Source of the DNA: DATATB01 sp036268995
Lineage (GTDB): Bacteria; Planctomycetota; Planctomycetia; Pirellulales; PNKZ01
NCBI GenBank assembly: GCA_036268995.1
Contig: DATATB010000036.1
Span: 62,001 to 126,000, forward strand
Length of the DNA stretch: 64,000 nucleotides
Direction of reading: 5' to 3'
The translations under genes were made by a program, and so were the position numbers. The notes below the pieces were generated by a model. That model saw only the letters and a program-made list of their open reading frames with translations, made no database searches and was not told the DNA's origin. Each line of letters starts with the position of its first letter. Position 1 is the first letter of the stretch. Shown in pieces: positions 7,217-14,685 of this stretch.

Positions 7217-9856
7217 ATGATCCACCTGCTCATGAGCTTGACGATTGTAGCGATTCTGCCGGCGGCCGGGGATCCAACAGCCGATCCGGACGCGGTGCAG
7301 GTATTTGCCTGCGACTTCGAGTCGGTCGACAAGCTCGATGCCGAGGGGATTCCGGCCGGCTGGTCGCGGCGCTTGGATGCCCAGTATCCGCACTATTTGC
7401 CGATCCGGTTGGCGGGCGAAGCGGCGACCGGCCGCACCTGCTTGCGGATTGACTTGGACGGCGGAGCGGCCGAGCTGCGTTCGCCTCGCCTGCCGGTGGA
7501 AGGCCGCTATGCCTATTTTGTCGAAGCGCGAATTCGCACCGACGGACTCGAGCACGACGCCGGCTTTATATCGCTCACGCTGCTGGACCGCGGCGGCCGG
7601 CAACTCGAGCACGTGCGATCGCAGGTCGTCGGCCACAGTTTGCCTTGGACCCGCGTGCGCATCGGCCCCTTGCCGGCCGGCAAGGCACACTGGGGCGTCG
7701 TCGGATTGCACCTGGCGTCGCAAGCCAGTGACCCGTTTGCCGAATTCGATCTGCGCGGCACCGCGTGTTTCGATGCGCTGCGCGTGGTGCGCGTGCCGCT
7801 GGTGGAGTTGGCAACGCCCGACGCGCTGCACCTGTATTCGGTGGGCCAGGACGTTTCGATCTCGTGCGTGGCGACCGGGGCGGCCCATCGCCCCGAGTTC
7901 TCGCTGACGCTGGAGGACATTCGCGCGCCGGCCGCCGCCTCTGGGCAGCAGATCGAGGTCCGGCCCATCAAAGGCCAGGCTGAAAGTTGGTCGTGGCTCT
8001 GGCAGCAGTGTTTTGAGCGGCCGGGTTTTTATTGCCTGCGCGTTTCGCGGATGGCCGGTGGGCAAGCGGTTGATACGCGTCGGATTCCGCTGGCCGTGAT
8101 CGACGTCCTGCCGGCGAGTTCGGCGGGCGATTTCGGCTGGACGCTGCCGGCGCTGGACGATGCGGCCCTGTCGACGCGGCGCTTGCGGCTGCTGGAAGAA
8201 GCCCGCGTGGGCTGGGTGAAAGTACCGTTGTGGCTGGCGTCCGGCGATGCGCCCGGACATCGTCGGGCAGTCGAACTGTTCGAGTCGATGCGACGACGGC
8301 AGATTGCCGTGATCGGCGTGCTGGCCGACCCGCCACGCAACAAGCAGGCCGGCTTGCAGCCACCCAAGCCGGCGGCCCAACTCTTCGCCAAGCTCGACGA
8401 TCGTCAGGCCCAATCGCTGACGGCGACTCTGGCCCGGTATGGCTTGCAGGTGTCGGCTTGGCAAGTGGGCCGCGACGGCGATGCCAGCTTCGCGCAGGCG
8501 CCCGATCCCGCCGCCGCCTGGCAGGCGTTGGCCGAGCGCGTGCGCCGCGTGGCCGGCGACGTCGAGATCGGCACCTTCTGGCCGGCCTCGGCGTCGGGCA
8601 AGCCGCAGGGCCGGCCGCCTTGGCCGCTGGTCTGTATGGCACGCGAGCAGGGCGAAAGCGACCGGGAACTGGCCGACCGCCTGGCCAAGGTCCGGGGCCA
8701 GGGGGCCGACGTCATGCTCGACATGGAAGCCAGCGACGACCTGGCCGGCGACGCGGCGCAAGCGTCGATGGAGCAGGCGGCCAGCCTCATCCACCGCATG
8801 CTGGCGGCTAAAGTCAGCGGCGTGCAATTCATCGGTTTCGAGGATCCGCTGAACCCGGCCCGGGGCATGATCGATCGCGACGGCGCCTGCCAGCCGCGGT
8901 TACTGGCCTGGCGTACGGCTGCCTGGGCCATCGGCGCCGGCCAGTATGCCGGAGATCTGGTCCTGCCCGGCGGCAGCCGCTGCGAGGTGTTTCTCGACGA
9001 AGGCCGGGCGATGCTCGTGGTTTGGAGCGACGTGCCGACCCAAGAGCGCTTGCACTTGGGGGCCGGAGCCGAAGTGGTCGATGCGCTCGGTTGGCGCACG
9101 CCGATTGCCACGCAACAGGGCCAGCAGTCGCTACAAACCGATCGGATGCCCCGATTTGTCAGCGGCGCCGATCCCGAAATCGCACGCTGGCGGATTGCCA
9201 GCCGCCTGGAGCACGACCGCTTTCCGACCGTCTTCGGCCTCAAGCATCGCGATGCGCTCGAGGTTACCAACACGTTCGCGCATCCGGTCGCAGGCCAGGT
9301 GACGATCGTGCCTCCGCCCGGCTGGAAGGTGCATCCTCAGCAACTCGAGCTCAAAATGGCGGCCGGCCAACAGGCGAGTTTGCCCTTCGAGATGTTCATC
9401 CCGCTGGCCGGAACCACCGGCTCGCATTTGCTGCGCTTCGACGTCGAGGTGCAGAGCGAACCCCGTCGTCGCTTCGAGGTCTACCACCACATTCTGCTGG
9501 GCGACGAGCACTTGCGGCTGACGGTGCGCTCGAGCATCAATGCGGCCGGCGAACTGGAAGTGACGCAGCGCTGCGAAAACACGTCCAGCGAAGCCGTGAC
9601 GTTGCGCTGCAATCTGTTTGCACCTGGCGAGCGCCGCTTGCGATGGCAGGTTCCGAACCTGGCCTCGGGCAGTGACGAGCACGTGTTCCGTCTGAGCGAT
9701 GGCGAGCGATTTCGAGGCCAGACGCTCTGGGTGCGGGCCGAAGAAGTGGGCGGCCCACGCGTGCTCAGCTACCGCTTTGTGGTGGGAGGCACCCAATCGC
9801 CTGCCGGCCAGAAGGTCCACCAGCCGAGCGAACGGACCGCGCGGGCGATCTGGTAA
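7217..9856 (+). CDS. Large secreted protein, possible TIM-barrel glycoside-hydrolase-like core with beta domains
   Basis: The frame is open from 6983, but the ATG at 7217 opens a signal peptide (MIHLLMSLTIVAILPAAG), so I start there; the product is 879 residues. The N-terminal ~200 residues read like a carbohydrate-binding-type beta domain (FACDFESVD...AGWSRRLD, then aromatic and Asp-rich strands). The middle, about residues 300-560, has alternating strands and helices reminiscent of a (beta/alpha)8 glycosidase-like fold (VGWVKVPLWLASGD, VSAWQVGRDGD, GVQFIGFEDPLNPARG). The C-terminal part has NEW-type or Ig-like strands (EVTNTFAHPVAGQVTIVPPPGW). I cannot name catalytic acids with confidence. 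A hairpin element lies directly before the start, and no clear Shine-Dalgarno sequence is seen. Confidence 0.7.
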   Translation: MIHLLMSLTIVAILPAAGDPTADPDAVQVFACDFESVDKLDAEGIPAGWSRRLDAQYPHYLPIRLAGEAATGRTCLRIDLDGGAAELRSPRLPVEGRYAYFVEARIRTDGLEHDAGFISLTLLDRGGRQLEHVRSQVVGHSLPWTRVRIGPLPAGKAHWGVVGLHLASQASDPFAEFDLRGTACFDALRVVRVPLVELATPDALHLYSVGQDVSISCVATGAAHRPEFSLTLEDIRAPAAASGQQIEVRPIKGQAESWSWLWQQCFERPGFYCLRVSRMAGGQAVDTRRIPLAVIDVLPASSAGDFGWTLPALDDAALSTRRLRLLEEARVGWVKVPLWLASGDAPGHRRAVELFESMRRRQIAVIGVLADPPRNKQAGLQPPKPAAQLFAKLDDRQAQSLTATLARYGLQVSAWQVGRDGDASFAQAPDPAAAWQALAERVRRVAGDVEIGTFWPASASGKPQGRPPWPLVCMAREQGESDRELADRLAKVRGQGADVMLDMEASDDLAGDAAQASMEQAASLIHRMLAAKVSGVQFIGFEDPLNPARGMIDRDGACQPRLLAWRTAAWAIGAGQYAGDLVLPGGSRCEVFLDEGRAMLVVWSDVPTQERLHLGAGAEVVDALGWRTPIATQQGQQSLQTDRMPRFVSGADPEIARWRIASRLEHDRFPTVFGLKHRDALEVTNTFAHPVAGQVTIVPPPGWKVHPQQLELKMAAGQQASLPFEMFIPLAGTTGSHLLRFDVEVQSEPRRRFEVYHHILLGDEHLRLTVRSSINAAGELEVTQRCENTSSEAVTLRCNLFAPGERRLRWQVPNLASGSDEHVFRLSDGERFRGQTLWVRAEEVGGPRVLSYRFVVGGTQSPAGQKVHQPSERTARAIW

Positions 9857-9906
9857 TGCCCACGCGCACGCCGACTGGTTCGACCGGTGGCGAGCGAGCC
9901 GTGCGG

Positions 9907-10434
9907 TCAGTCGGCACGAATGTCGATATCGTAGGTTTGTTCGACGGTCCGTCCCAGACGCGCGGCAGAACGCCGATCGCTCGTCGTTGGCCAGGCGGTC
10001 ACGCCGTCCAATTCGGGCATGATTTCCTTGAGTTGCTCGGCCAGTGCTTGGGCCAACCGCCGCACACCGATGTTGTCGGTGCGTTCGAGAATGGCCACGG
10101 CCGTTTTCATCAGCCGCACCATGCGTGCCCGCTGGAGCACCGGAGCCGAGAGCGGCGAGTCGGTTTCGACGAGCAGATCGGCGACCGGCACTTCGAGCAC
10201 GCGTTGCCAATCGTACAGGCGGCTGAGCGGCAAGTCGGTCAGATCGTCTTCCTCTTGTCGCACTTGCTCGACGTCCATCTTCATTTGCTGGGCCACGCGG
10301 CGCAGCGTGTAGCCCTGCTCCTGGCGCACTTCCTTCAAGCGGTGCAGAGGCGCCGAACGCATCGAACGGCCCGGCACGGAAGCCGAATGGCCAATGCTGG
10401 TGTAGGCTGTGGTATTGAAGTCCGACGTGCTCAT
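9907..10434 (-). CDS. Helix-turn-helix (XRE/RodZ-like) regulator
   Basis: The 175-residue protein has an N-terminal flexible stretch and then a helix-turn-helix at about residues 30-75: LKEVRQEQGYTLRRVAQQMKMDVEQVRQEE, followed by DLPLSRLYDWQRVLEVPVADLLVE. This is the lambda-repressor-like arrangement, in which the second helix reads DNA. The C-terminal ~80 residues are helical (MVRLMKTAVAILERTDNIGVRRLAQALAEQLKEIMPEL) and may dimerise. There is no ligand domain and no membrane segment. It converges with the large secreted protein gene and has no operon partner. Its regulon cannot be told from the sequence. Confidence 0.75.
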   Translation of the reverse strand: MSTSDFNTTAYTSIGHSASVPGRSMRSAPLHRLKEVRQEQGYTLRRVAQQMKMDVEQVRQEEDDLTDLPLSRLYDWQRVLEVPVADLLVETDSPLSAPVLQRARMVRLMKTAVAILERTDNIGVRRLAQALAEQLKEIMPELDGVTAWPTTSDRRSAARLGRTVEQTYDIDIRAD

Positions 10435-10974
10435 GATGCGATCAATCCCTGGGAGGGAGGGTGAGGAATCTGCGATACGACGATTTGACGATTAGCAACT
10501 AACCAGCGCCGCTTGCCGCGCTCGGCGCTGAACCGAAAACGCATCTGGAATGTGCCACACACGGCCGCGAAGCCCGATACCCAGCACACACGCATTGGCC
10601 CCTGGAGGCCGCAAAAAAAGGCTTCACGATCGCGCGTGCGTAAACGAGTCCGGGCAAAATACCCGTTGCAGAAATCAGAAGGGTCCACCTCCGACGGATC
10701 CTGGCGACGCCTACCCTAGACGAGGATGGGAAGGTGGCATTCCTGCCATGATCAGCCGTGCCGCTTGTAGCCCGATGAAGCGAAGCGGCAGGCAAAGGTT
10801 CGCGGATTGATCGTGTCGAACCCGGCTAAATGATAGGCTCGTCAATAGAAACCGACAAGTGCCCGCCGCGCGAATTTTGCGCGATTTGGTCTATCGAAAT
10901 GCGCGCGGTCAATCGTCGATCAATTCGCAAGCCCCGCGACCCGCCGGCGGCGGGGGTTTTTAGAATGGCGCTCT
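10435..10974. other. 540-bp stretch without a recognisable gene
   Basis: Six-frame reading shows only short frames with Arg/Ser/Pro-rich translations and no recognisable family. It holds an 8-bp inverted repeat (tgccgctt at 10759-10766, aagcggca at 10783-10790) and a plus-strand terminator-like hairpin at its right end (10940-10961). No tRNA, SRP RNA, tmRNA or RNase P motif was recognised. Confidence 0.5.
10940..10961 (+). terminator. Terminator-like GC hairpin with T-run, no plus-strand gene before it
   Basis: The palindrome cccgccggcggcggg (10940-10954) is followed by ggttttt. The T-run is on the plus strand only. Neither neighbour (both minus strand) needs it, so it either ends an unrecognised plus-strand transcript or is chance. 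Confidence 0.4.
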
Positions 10975-11649
10975 TTAGAAGTTCGCGCGCGGCGAGGGGA
11001 CGCTGCCGGGGCGCTTACTCGATCGCAGCGCGTGCATGGCTGGCGGCGATCCTGTCGGAGCGCTGATCGCCGGCGGTTGGCTGGCAGCCGGCCGCGCACT
11101 GTCTGCCGATCGTCGGACGAGCAGTTCGGCAATGCGGTAGCGCTTGCGGAGCAAGTAGGCGGGCAACGTCTCGTCCGTTTGCATCGACCGCCAGGCGGTT
11201 GCCACGCGGCGATTGAACAGCAACAGCGCGGGCTGCCCGGCGGCGTCGCGGATGCCGGCTGGGTTGCCCCCCAAAAGCGGAGGCGGCAGCCTGCCGGCCA
11301 CGGCATCGGTGGCCTGCGCAGCTCGGACCAGCCGGTGAAAGTCGTGCGGGTCGGCCGATGGATCCATGACCAACAAGACCATCTCGCCGCTGGTCGCTTG
11401 CAGGCCGTGCCGCAGGACGCTGGAGCCGTCGAGCGAGCGCGGATAACTGAGAACGCAGACCTGCGGATAGCCGGCGGCCAGGTCGTGAGCCACTTCGGCC
11501 GTGGCGTCCGACGAGCCATGATCGATGACGGCCATTTCGAAGCGGACAGCCAACTCCGGAAGCACTTCCAGCAGGCTGGACAAACGCCGCGACAAATGTG
11601 CCTGGTCGTTACAAACCGGCAGAACCACGCTCAACGACGACTTTAGCAA
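10975..11649 (-). CDS. Family 2 glycosyltransferase-like protein
   Basis: The 224-residue protein starts like a GT-A glycosyltransferase: SLSVVLPVCNDQAHLSRRLSSLLEVL, then FEMAVIDHGSSDATAEV (the usual 'VVDDGSTD' strand, here with His replacing Asp), then a SYPRSLDGSSVLRHGLQATSGEMVLLVMDPSADP stretch corresponding to the second nucleotide-sugar strand with MD..AD as the DXD-like element. The C-terminal third is Pro/Ser/Arg-rich and unlike the acceptor domain of full-length enzymes (about 300 residues). The 'DDGS' to 'DHGS' change and the shortened acceptor part make it doubtful whether it is still an active transferase. It diverges from hisI. Confidence 0.7.
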   Translation of the reverse strand: MLKSSLSVVLPVCNDQAHLSRRLSSLLEVLPELAVRFEMAVIDHGSSDATAEVAHDLAAGYPQVCVLSYPRSLDGSSVLRHGLQATSGEMVLLVMDPSADPHDFHRLVRAAQATDAVAGRLPPPLLGGNPAGIRDAAGQPALLLFNRRVATAWRSMQTDETLPAYLLRKRYRIAELLVRRSADSARPAASQPPAISAPTGSPPAMHALRSSKRPGSVPSPRANF

Positions 11650-11964
11650 GGTTTCCTCGGCGCAAAGTGCGACAAAGCGGCCAGGGGCTCAAACATCCGC
11701 GCCCGTGCTATGCATCGACAGGCCCGGACGCATCCTGCAATGAGACGCCGCCTGCGAGGCGTTAAACCACGGGTAACGGAACGGACGGCCGCTCGTCGGG
11801 CGCTCGAAAAGCCGCCTGTAGGGCATATGCAGGCCATCGACCCCGTAGTCGCCGCCTCGCGCCGCCATTATGCTGGCTTTTGGAATACGCGATTCGTCCG
11901 GCCGGTGGCACGGCCGCATGATCGCTGCCGCCCGTTCAGTTCCGATCTTAGGAATGTCGCTTTC
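11650..11964. other. Intergenic region between divergent GT2 and hisI genes
   Basis: This 315-base region must hold two divergent promoters, but I cannot point to convincing -35/-10 pairs. Frames open upstream of hisI have no family resemblance. Confidence 0.45.
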
Positions 11965-12360
11965 ATGGCTGTCCCATCCGCTCAACTGCCGAATTTCTCG
12001 CTGGCCGACGGACTGCTGCCGGCGATTGCCCAGGACGCCGAGACCGGCGAAGTGCTGATGATGGCCTGGATGAATGCCGAAAGCTTTGCCGAGACGTTGG
12101 CCAGCGGGCGGGCATGTTACTTCAGCCGCAGCCGCGGCCGTTTGTGGCGCAAGGGCGAGGAGAGCGGCCACGTGCAGTTGGTGCGCGAAGTGCTCGTCGA
12201 TTGCGACGGCGACGCCATCTTGCTCAAAGTCGAGCAGCAAGGCGGAGCCGCCTGCCACACCGGCTACCGCAGTTGCTTCTATCGCCGCGTGACGCCCGAG
12301 GGCACTGAAGTCGTCGGTCAAAAAGTCTTCGATCCCAAGCAGGTTTACGGAAAGGACTGA
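11965..12360 (+). CDS. hisI: Phosphoribosyl-AMP cyclohydrolase
   Basis: HisI opens the purine ring of phosphoribosyl-AMP, the third step of histidine biosynthesis, in the cytoplasm with zinc and magnesium. All family marks are present in 131 residues: MMAWMNAES near residue 31, ACYFSRSRGRLWRKGEESGH (about 50-69), the metal motif DCDGDAILLKV near 80, and CHTGYRSCF near 98, with Cys and His ligands. The Met at 11965 gives the normal N-terminus; the frame is open further upstream without homology. HisE is not fused. The stop is five bases from the next start, so the pair is probably one transcript, although the downstream product is unrelated. Confidence 0.96.
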   Translation: MAVPSAQLPNFSLADGLLPAIAQDAETGEVLMMAWMNAESFAETLASGRACYFSRSRGRLWRKGEESGHVQLVREVLVDCDGDAILLKVEQQGGAACHTGYRSCFYRRVTPEGTEVVGQKVFDPKQVYGKD

Positions 12361-12365
12361 ATCCC

Positions 12366-13007
12366 GTGCATTTTCTATTCGTATTGCCGCTGTTGCTGGG
12401 CGAGTTGCCGCTGGTGTTCAGCGACGACTTTGAGCATGGCATGGCGAACTGGCAGCCGACCGATGCCCAGGCCTGGAAGCTGGTCGAATCGCACGGGGGG
12501 CACGCTTACAGCCTGTTCAAGCAGAGCAAGTACAAGCCGCCCGAGCGCAGCCCGCTGAACTTTGCCTTGGCCAAGGACCTGGTCGTGGGCGATTTTGAAT
12601 TGGAAGCCGATGTGCTGAGCACCAAGCCGGACTATGCCCATCGCGATATGTGCCTGGTGTTCGGCTACCAGGACCCATCGCATTTCTATTACGTGCACTT
12701 CGGCAAAAAGACCGATGAGCACGCCAACCAGATCTTCATCGTCGACGGCGCGCCGCGGCGAAAGATCTCGACCAAGACCACGCCGGGCACCGATTGGGAC
12801 GACCGCTGGCATCACGTGAAGATCGCCCGTAGCGTCGACCTGGGAACGATCGCCGTTTACTTCGACGAGATGCAGCAGCCGGTCATGGAAGCCCGGGACA
12901 CGACGTTTACTTGGGGACGCCTGGGCCTGGGGTCGTTTGACGACATCGGCGACTGGGACAACGTGAAGGTCCACGGCCGCCTGGCGAAGGCGCCGGCGGC
13001 GAAGTGA
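12366..13007 (+). CDS. Secreted concanavalin-like/DUF1080-like domain protein
   Basis: The 213-residue product has a signal peptide (HFLFVLPLLLGELPLVFS) and a single beta-sandwich domain. The pattern VFSDDFEHGMANWQPTDAQAWKLVE is the usual opening of 3-keto-disaccharide hydrolase (DUF1080)/LamG-like domains; later strands include GDFELEADVLSTKPDYAHRDMCLVFGYQDPSHFYYVHF, then the DRWHHVKIARS strand typical of lectin-like sandwiches, and RLGLGSFDDIGDWDNVKVHG. These domains bind or cleave carbohydrate; no catalytic pair can be assigned. It follows hisI by five bases. Confidence 0.75.
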   Translation: MHFLFVLPLLLGELPLVFSDDFEHGMANWQPTDAQAWKLVESHGGHAYSLFKQSKYKPPERSPLNFALAKDLVVGDFELEADVLSTKPDYAHRDMCLVFGYQDPSHFYYVHFGKKTDEHANQIFIVDGAPRRKISTKTTPGTDWDDRWHHVKIARSVDLGTIAVYFDEMQQPVMEARDTTFTWGRLGLGSFDDIGDWDNVKVHGRLAKAPAAK

Positions 13008-13023
13008 TGCCGCCGACGGAGAA

Positions 13024-13041
13024 CGGCTCTTGAAAGAGCCG
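13024..13041. terminator. Short hairpin between convergent genes
   Basis: cggctct-tgaa-agagccg forms a 7-bp perfect stem with a tetraloop in the 58-base gap between the convergent lectin-like gene and rplU. It may stop or protect both transcripts. There is no T-run. Confidence 0.45.
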
Positions 13042-13065
13042 GCTAATCGCGGGCGCTGCGCCGCT

Positions 13066-13380
13066 TTAGCCGACCGAAATTTTGCCGATCCGCACGCGGG
13101 TGACCATCTGGCGATGGCCCGTCTTGCGGCGCGAATTCTTGCGGCGGCGGAACTTCTGCACGACGAGCTTGGGGCCCTGGCCGACGCCCAGCACTTCGGC
13201 CGTGACTTGCGCACCCTCAACGAGCGGCAAGCCGAACTTAAGGCCGTCGTCGCCCCCCACGGCCAGCACGCGATCGAGCGTCACCTGGCTGCCCGCGCCC
13301 GCCTTGCGGTAATCGATCTCGATTTCCTCGCCCTCTTGAACCTTCAATTGGCGCGAGCCGTCTTGGATGATGGCATACAT
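13066..13380 (-). CDS. rplU: 50S ribosomal protein L21
   Basis: L21 binds 23S rRNA in the large subunit. The 104-residue protein matches end to end: MYAIIQDGSRQLKVQEGEEI, then DRVLAVGGDDGLKFGLPLV near residue 40, and the basic C-terminal KFRRRKNSRRKTGHRQMVTRVRI. In many bacteria rplU follows rng and is followed by rpmA (L27). Here the next 58 bases lead straight into the 3' end of a convergent gene, so rpmA is not adjacent. Upstream, rng is 1.3 kb away because a small module has been inserted. Confidence 0.97.
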   Translation of the reverse strand: MYAIIQDGSRQLKVQEGEEIEIDYRKAGAGSQVTLDRVLAVGGDDGLKFGLPLVEGAQVTAEVLGVGQGPKLVVQKFRRRKNSRRKTGHRQMVTRVRIGKISVG

Positions 13381-13539
13381 GGCGGTTTCTCAAATCTCCG
13401 AAAAAATCGATGGCAGCGCCGGCCAAAGCCAGGCCTGCGACCCACTGATCGCGCAGCCAGCCTGGCAGGCCGGGAAGCCCCATAGTCTACCGGCGCGCCC
13501 GACGGCAGTCGAGGGGGGTTGCGACGGTGTGAAATCGTT

Positions 13540-13764
13540 TCAAGAAGTACCCACGTGCTTCGACTCATTTGGCCGATTTCGTCGCCAAATCCGCTGTTCT
13601 GCGACACAGGCGACGCAAAGCGTTCCTTGTTGCTCGACCCAGGCGACGAGGTCGGCTTCAGCGACCCCGATCATCCAACCCATCTCAGTTAGAGCACGGT
13701 TTGCCCGGTAGCGTTCAAGGGTGCCAGCCAACTTGTGGCAGTAACTGCATTGATACAGGGACAT
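13540..13764 (-). CDS. Small CxxC-CxxC protein, possible zinc ribbon
   Basis: A 74-residue protein (MSLYQCSYCHKLAGTLE...) with CxxC at residues 6-9 and a second CxxC (GTLCVACVAEQ) near residue 51. The four cysteines suggest a small zinc-binding fold. The frame is open well upstream to 14070, but that part is only the shadow of the retropepsin gene, and the Met at 13764 fits the compact domain. It lies 71 bases behind the retropepsin frame on the same strand. I do not recognise a named family. Confidence 0.5.
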   Translation of the reverse strand: MSLYQCSYCHKLAGTLERYRANRALTEMGWMIGVAEADLVAWVEQQGTLCVACVAEQRIWRRNRPNESKHVGTS

Positions 13765-13835
13765 GATTTCAAACCAACCCGGGCGCGTACCAGAAAGCCC
13801 TGCTGAGAACGGGGCCAACGGGACTCCGACCGACG

Positions 13836-14279
13836 TCAAAACGACAAAGTAACCGTTGCGGTTGTTCCGCTGTACACCATGACGCCGCGCGTTAGCACGT
13901 CCCGGCCGATCAGCGCAATGTAGCCGTGCCCTGCCAACGGCGTCTCGATTACCGGAATCGTCAGGGAAACCATGTGCGCCTGGGTATCGTCCATGAGGAT
14001 TCCCAGCCCGATGTCGTATTGCCGGCAGTGTTCGGGCGTCGTGTCGCTCGATGCCGTGAACATTTGGCAAATCCCAGTTGGAACCAGTCCAAGTGCTGCC
14101 GCGACGCTTGGATCAATGCACGTGCAGCTTGCCCCAGTATCAATCAATCCTCGTCCGAAAACAGGGTTAGGGACCGTGAGGCCAGATTTCCGGAGGGCCT
14201 ACTGCCGGCCCTGGCTGGTACTGATTCCGAGCTCAATGATCGCGCCATCGGCGGTGATTGGACGATTTACTATGGGCAT
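13836..14279 (-). pseudogene. Retropepsin-like aspartic protease with an in-frame amber codon
   Basis: Read through, the frame from ATG at 14279 gives about 146 residues. It opens MPIVNRPITADGAIIELGIS, has TAG as codon 27 (plus-strand cta at 14199-14201), then continues ALRKSGLTVPNPVFGRG and the catalytic motif LIDTGASCTCID, in which Asp-Thr-Gly is the retropepsin active site. The second signature, IALIGRDVLTRGVMVYSG, matches the Gly-Arg-Asp strand of the family. Apart from the amber codon the frame is intact and homologous in style on both sides, so a single nonsense change (for example CAG to TAG) is the simplest reading. A shortened protein from an internal TTG at the motif would lack the first strands. 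The start overlaps the DUF5678 stop by ten bases. Confidence 0.7.
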
Positions 14280-14518
14280 ATCGGCGAGGTACGACTGATG
14301 AACTGGACCGGTTCGCGGCTGGCGATCTGCTTAACGAGAAACGGTTTGAGCCCAAATTTTTCGTATCCGGCCTGGAGCGCGTCGTCGTAAGTGTCCCAAA
14401 CGCCGGCAACGTTTCCATTACCGATCAGCGCGAAACGCCCTTCGCCGTGTTTGAGCAACTCGGCCTTCTGCTGTTCGTAAATCGCAAGTTCGGCCGTCAA
14501 CGGTTCTGTGGTACTCAC
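14270..14518 (-). CDS. DUF5678-like small protein
   Basis: From a GTG at 14518 the product is 82 residues: STTEPLTAELAIYEQQKAEL, then LLKHGEGRFALIGNGNVAGVWDTYDDALQAGYEKFGLKPFLVKQI. The stretch 'y...k.eLl..h.GkfalI....v.gv.dTyedAl..Gy..fG..pFLVk.I' is how I recall DUF5678, a family without a known function. The frame is open further upstream, but only the part from the GTG shows the domain. Its stop overlaps the start of the retropepsin frame, so the two are translationally coupled. As I recall, such pairs occur in other planctomycetes and cyanobacteria. Confidence 0.7.
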   Translation of the reverse strand: MSTTEPLTAELAIYEQQKAELLKHGEGRFALIGNGNVAGVWDTYDDALQAGYEKFGLKPFLVKQIASREPVQFISRTSPICP

Positions 14519-14685
14519 TGCGCTATTCCCGTTTGTGGCTGATTGAATGGGAACGGCACCTCCCCACCAATCGTGGCGAGCGTCTTCGGCAATGGCGATG
14601 AACGTTCGCCGTTGCCTGCGAACAGACCGATTCCATATGTATTTTACCGAGTTTTTGGGGCCGGGGCGGCAGTCTGGTGCGAATT

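Noticed and set aside
6973..7332. Minus-strand 119-codon frame across the 7.1 kb inverted repeat
   Set aside because: Its translation is just the inverted repeat read on the other strand, flanked by shadows of the genes on either side.
7202..8827. 541-codon antisense frame over the large secreted protein gene
   Set aside because: The plus-strand frame has a signal peptide and domain-like structure. The antisense one is Arg/Gln/His-rich without motif.
10431..10810. Several short frames in the 10.4-10.8 kb gap
   Set aside because: They overlap one another on both strands and lack ribosome-binding sites and coding composition.
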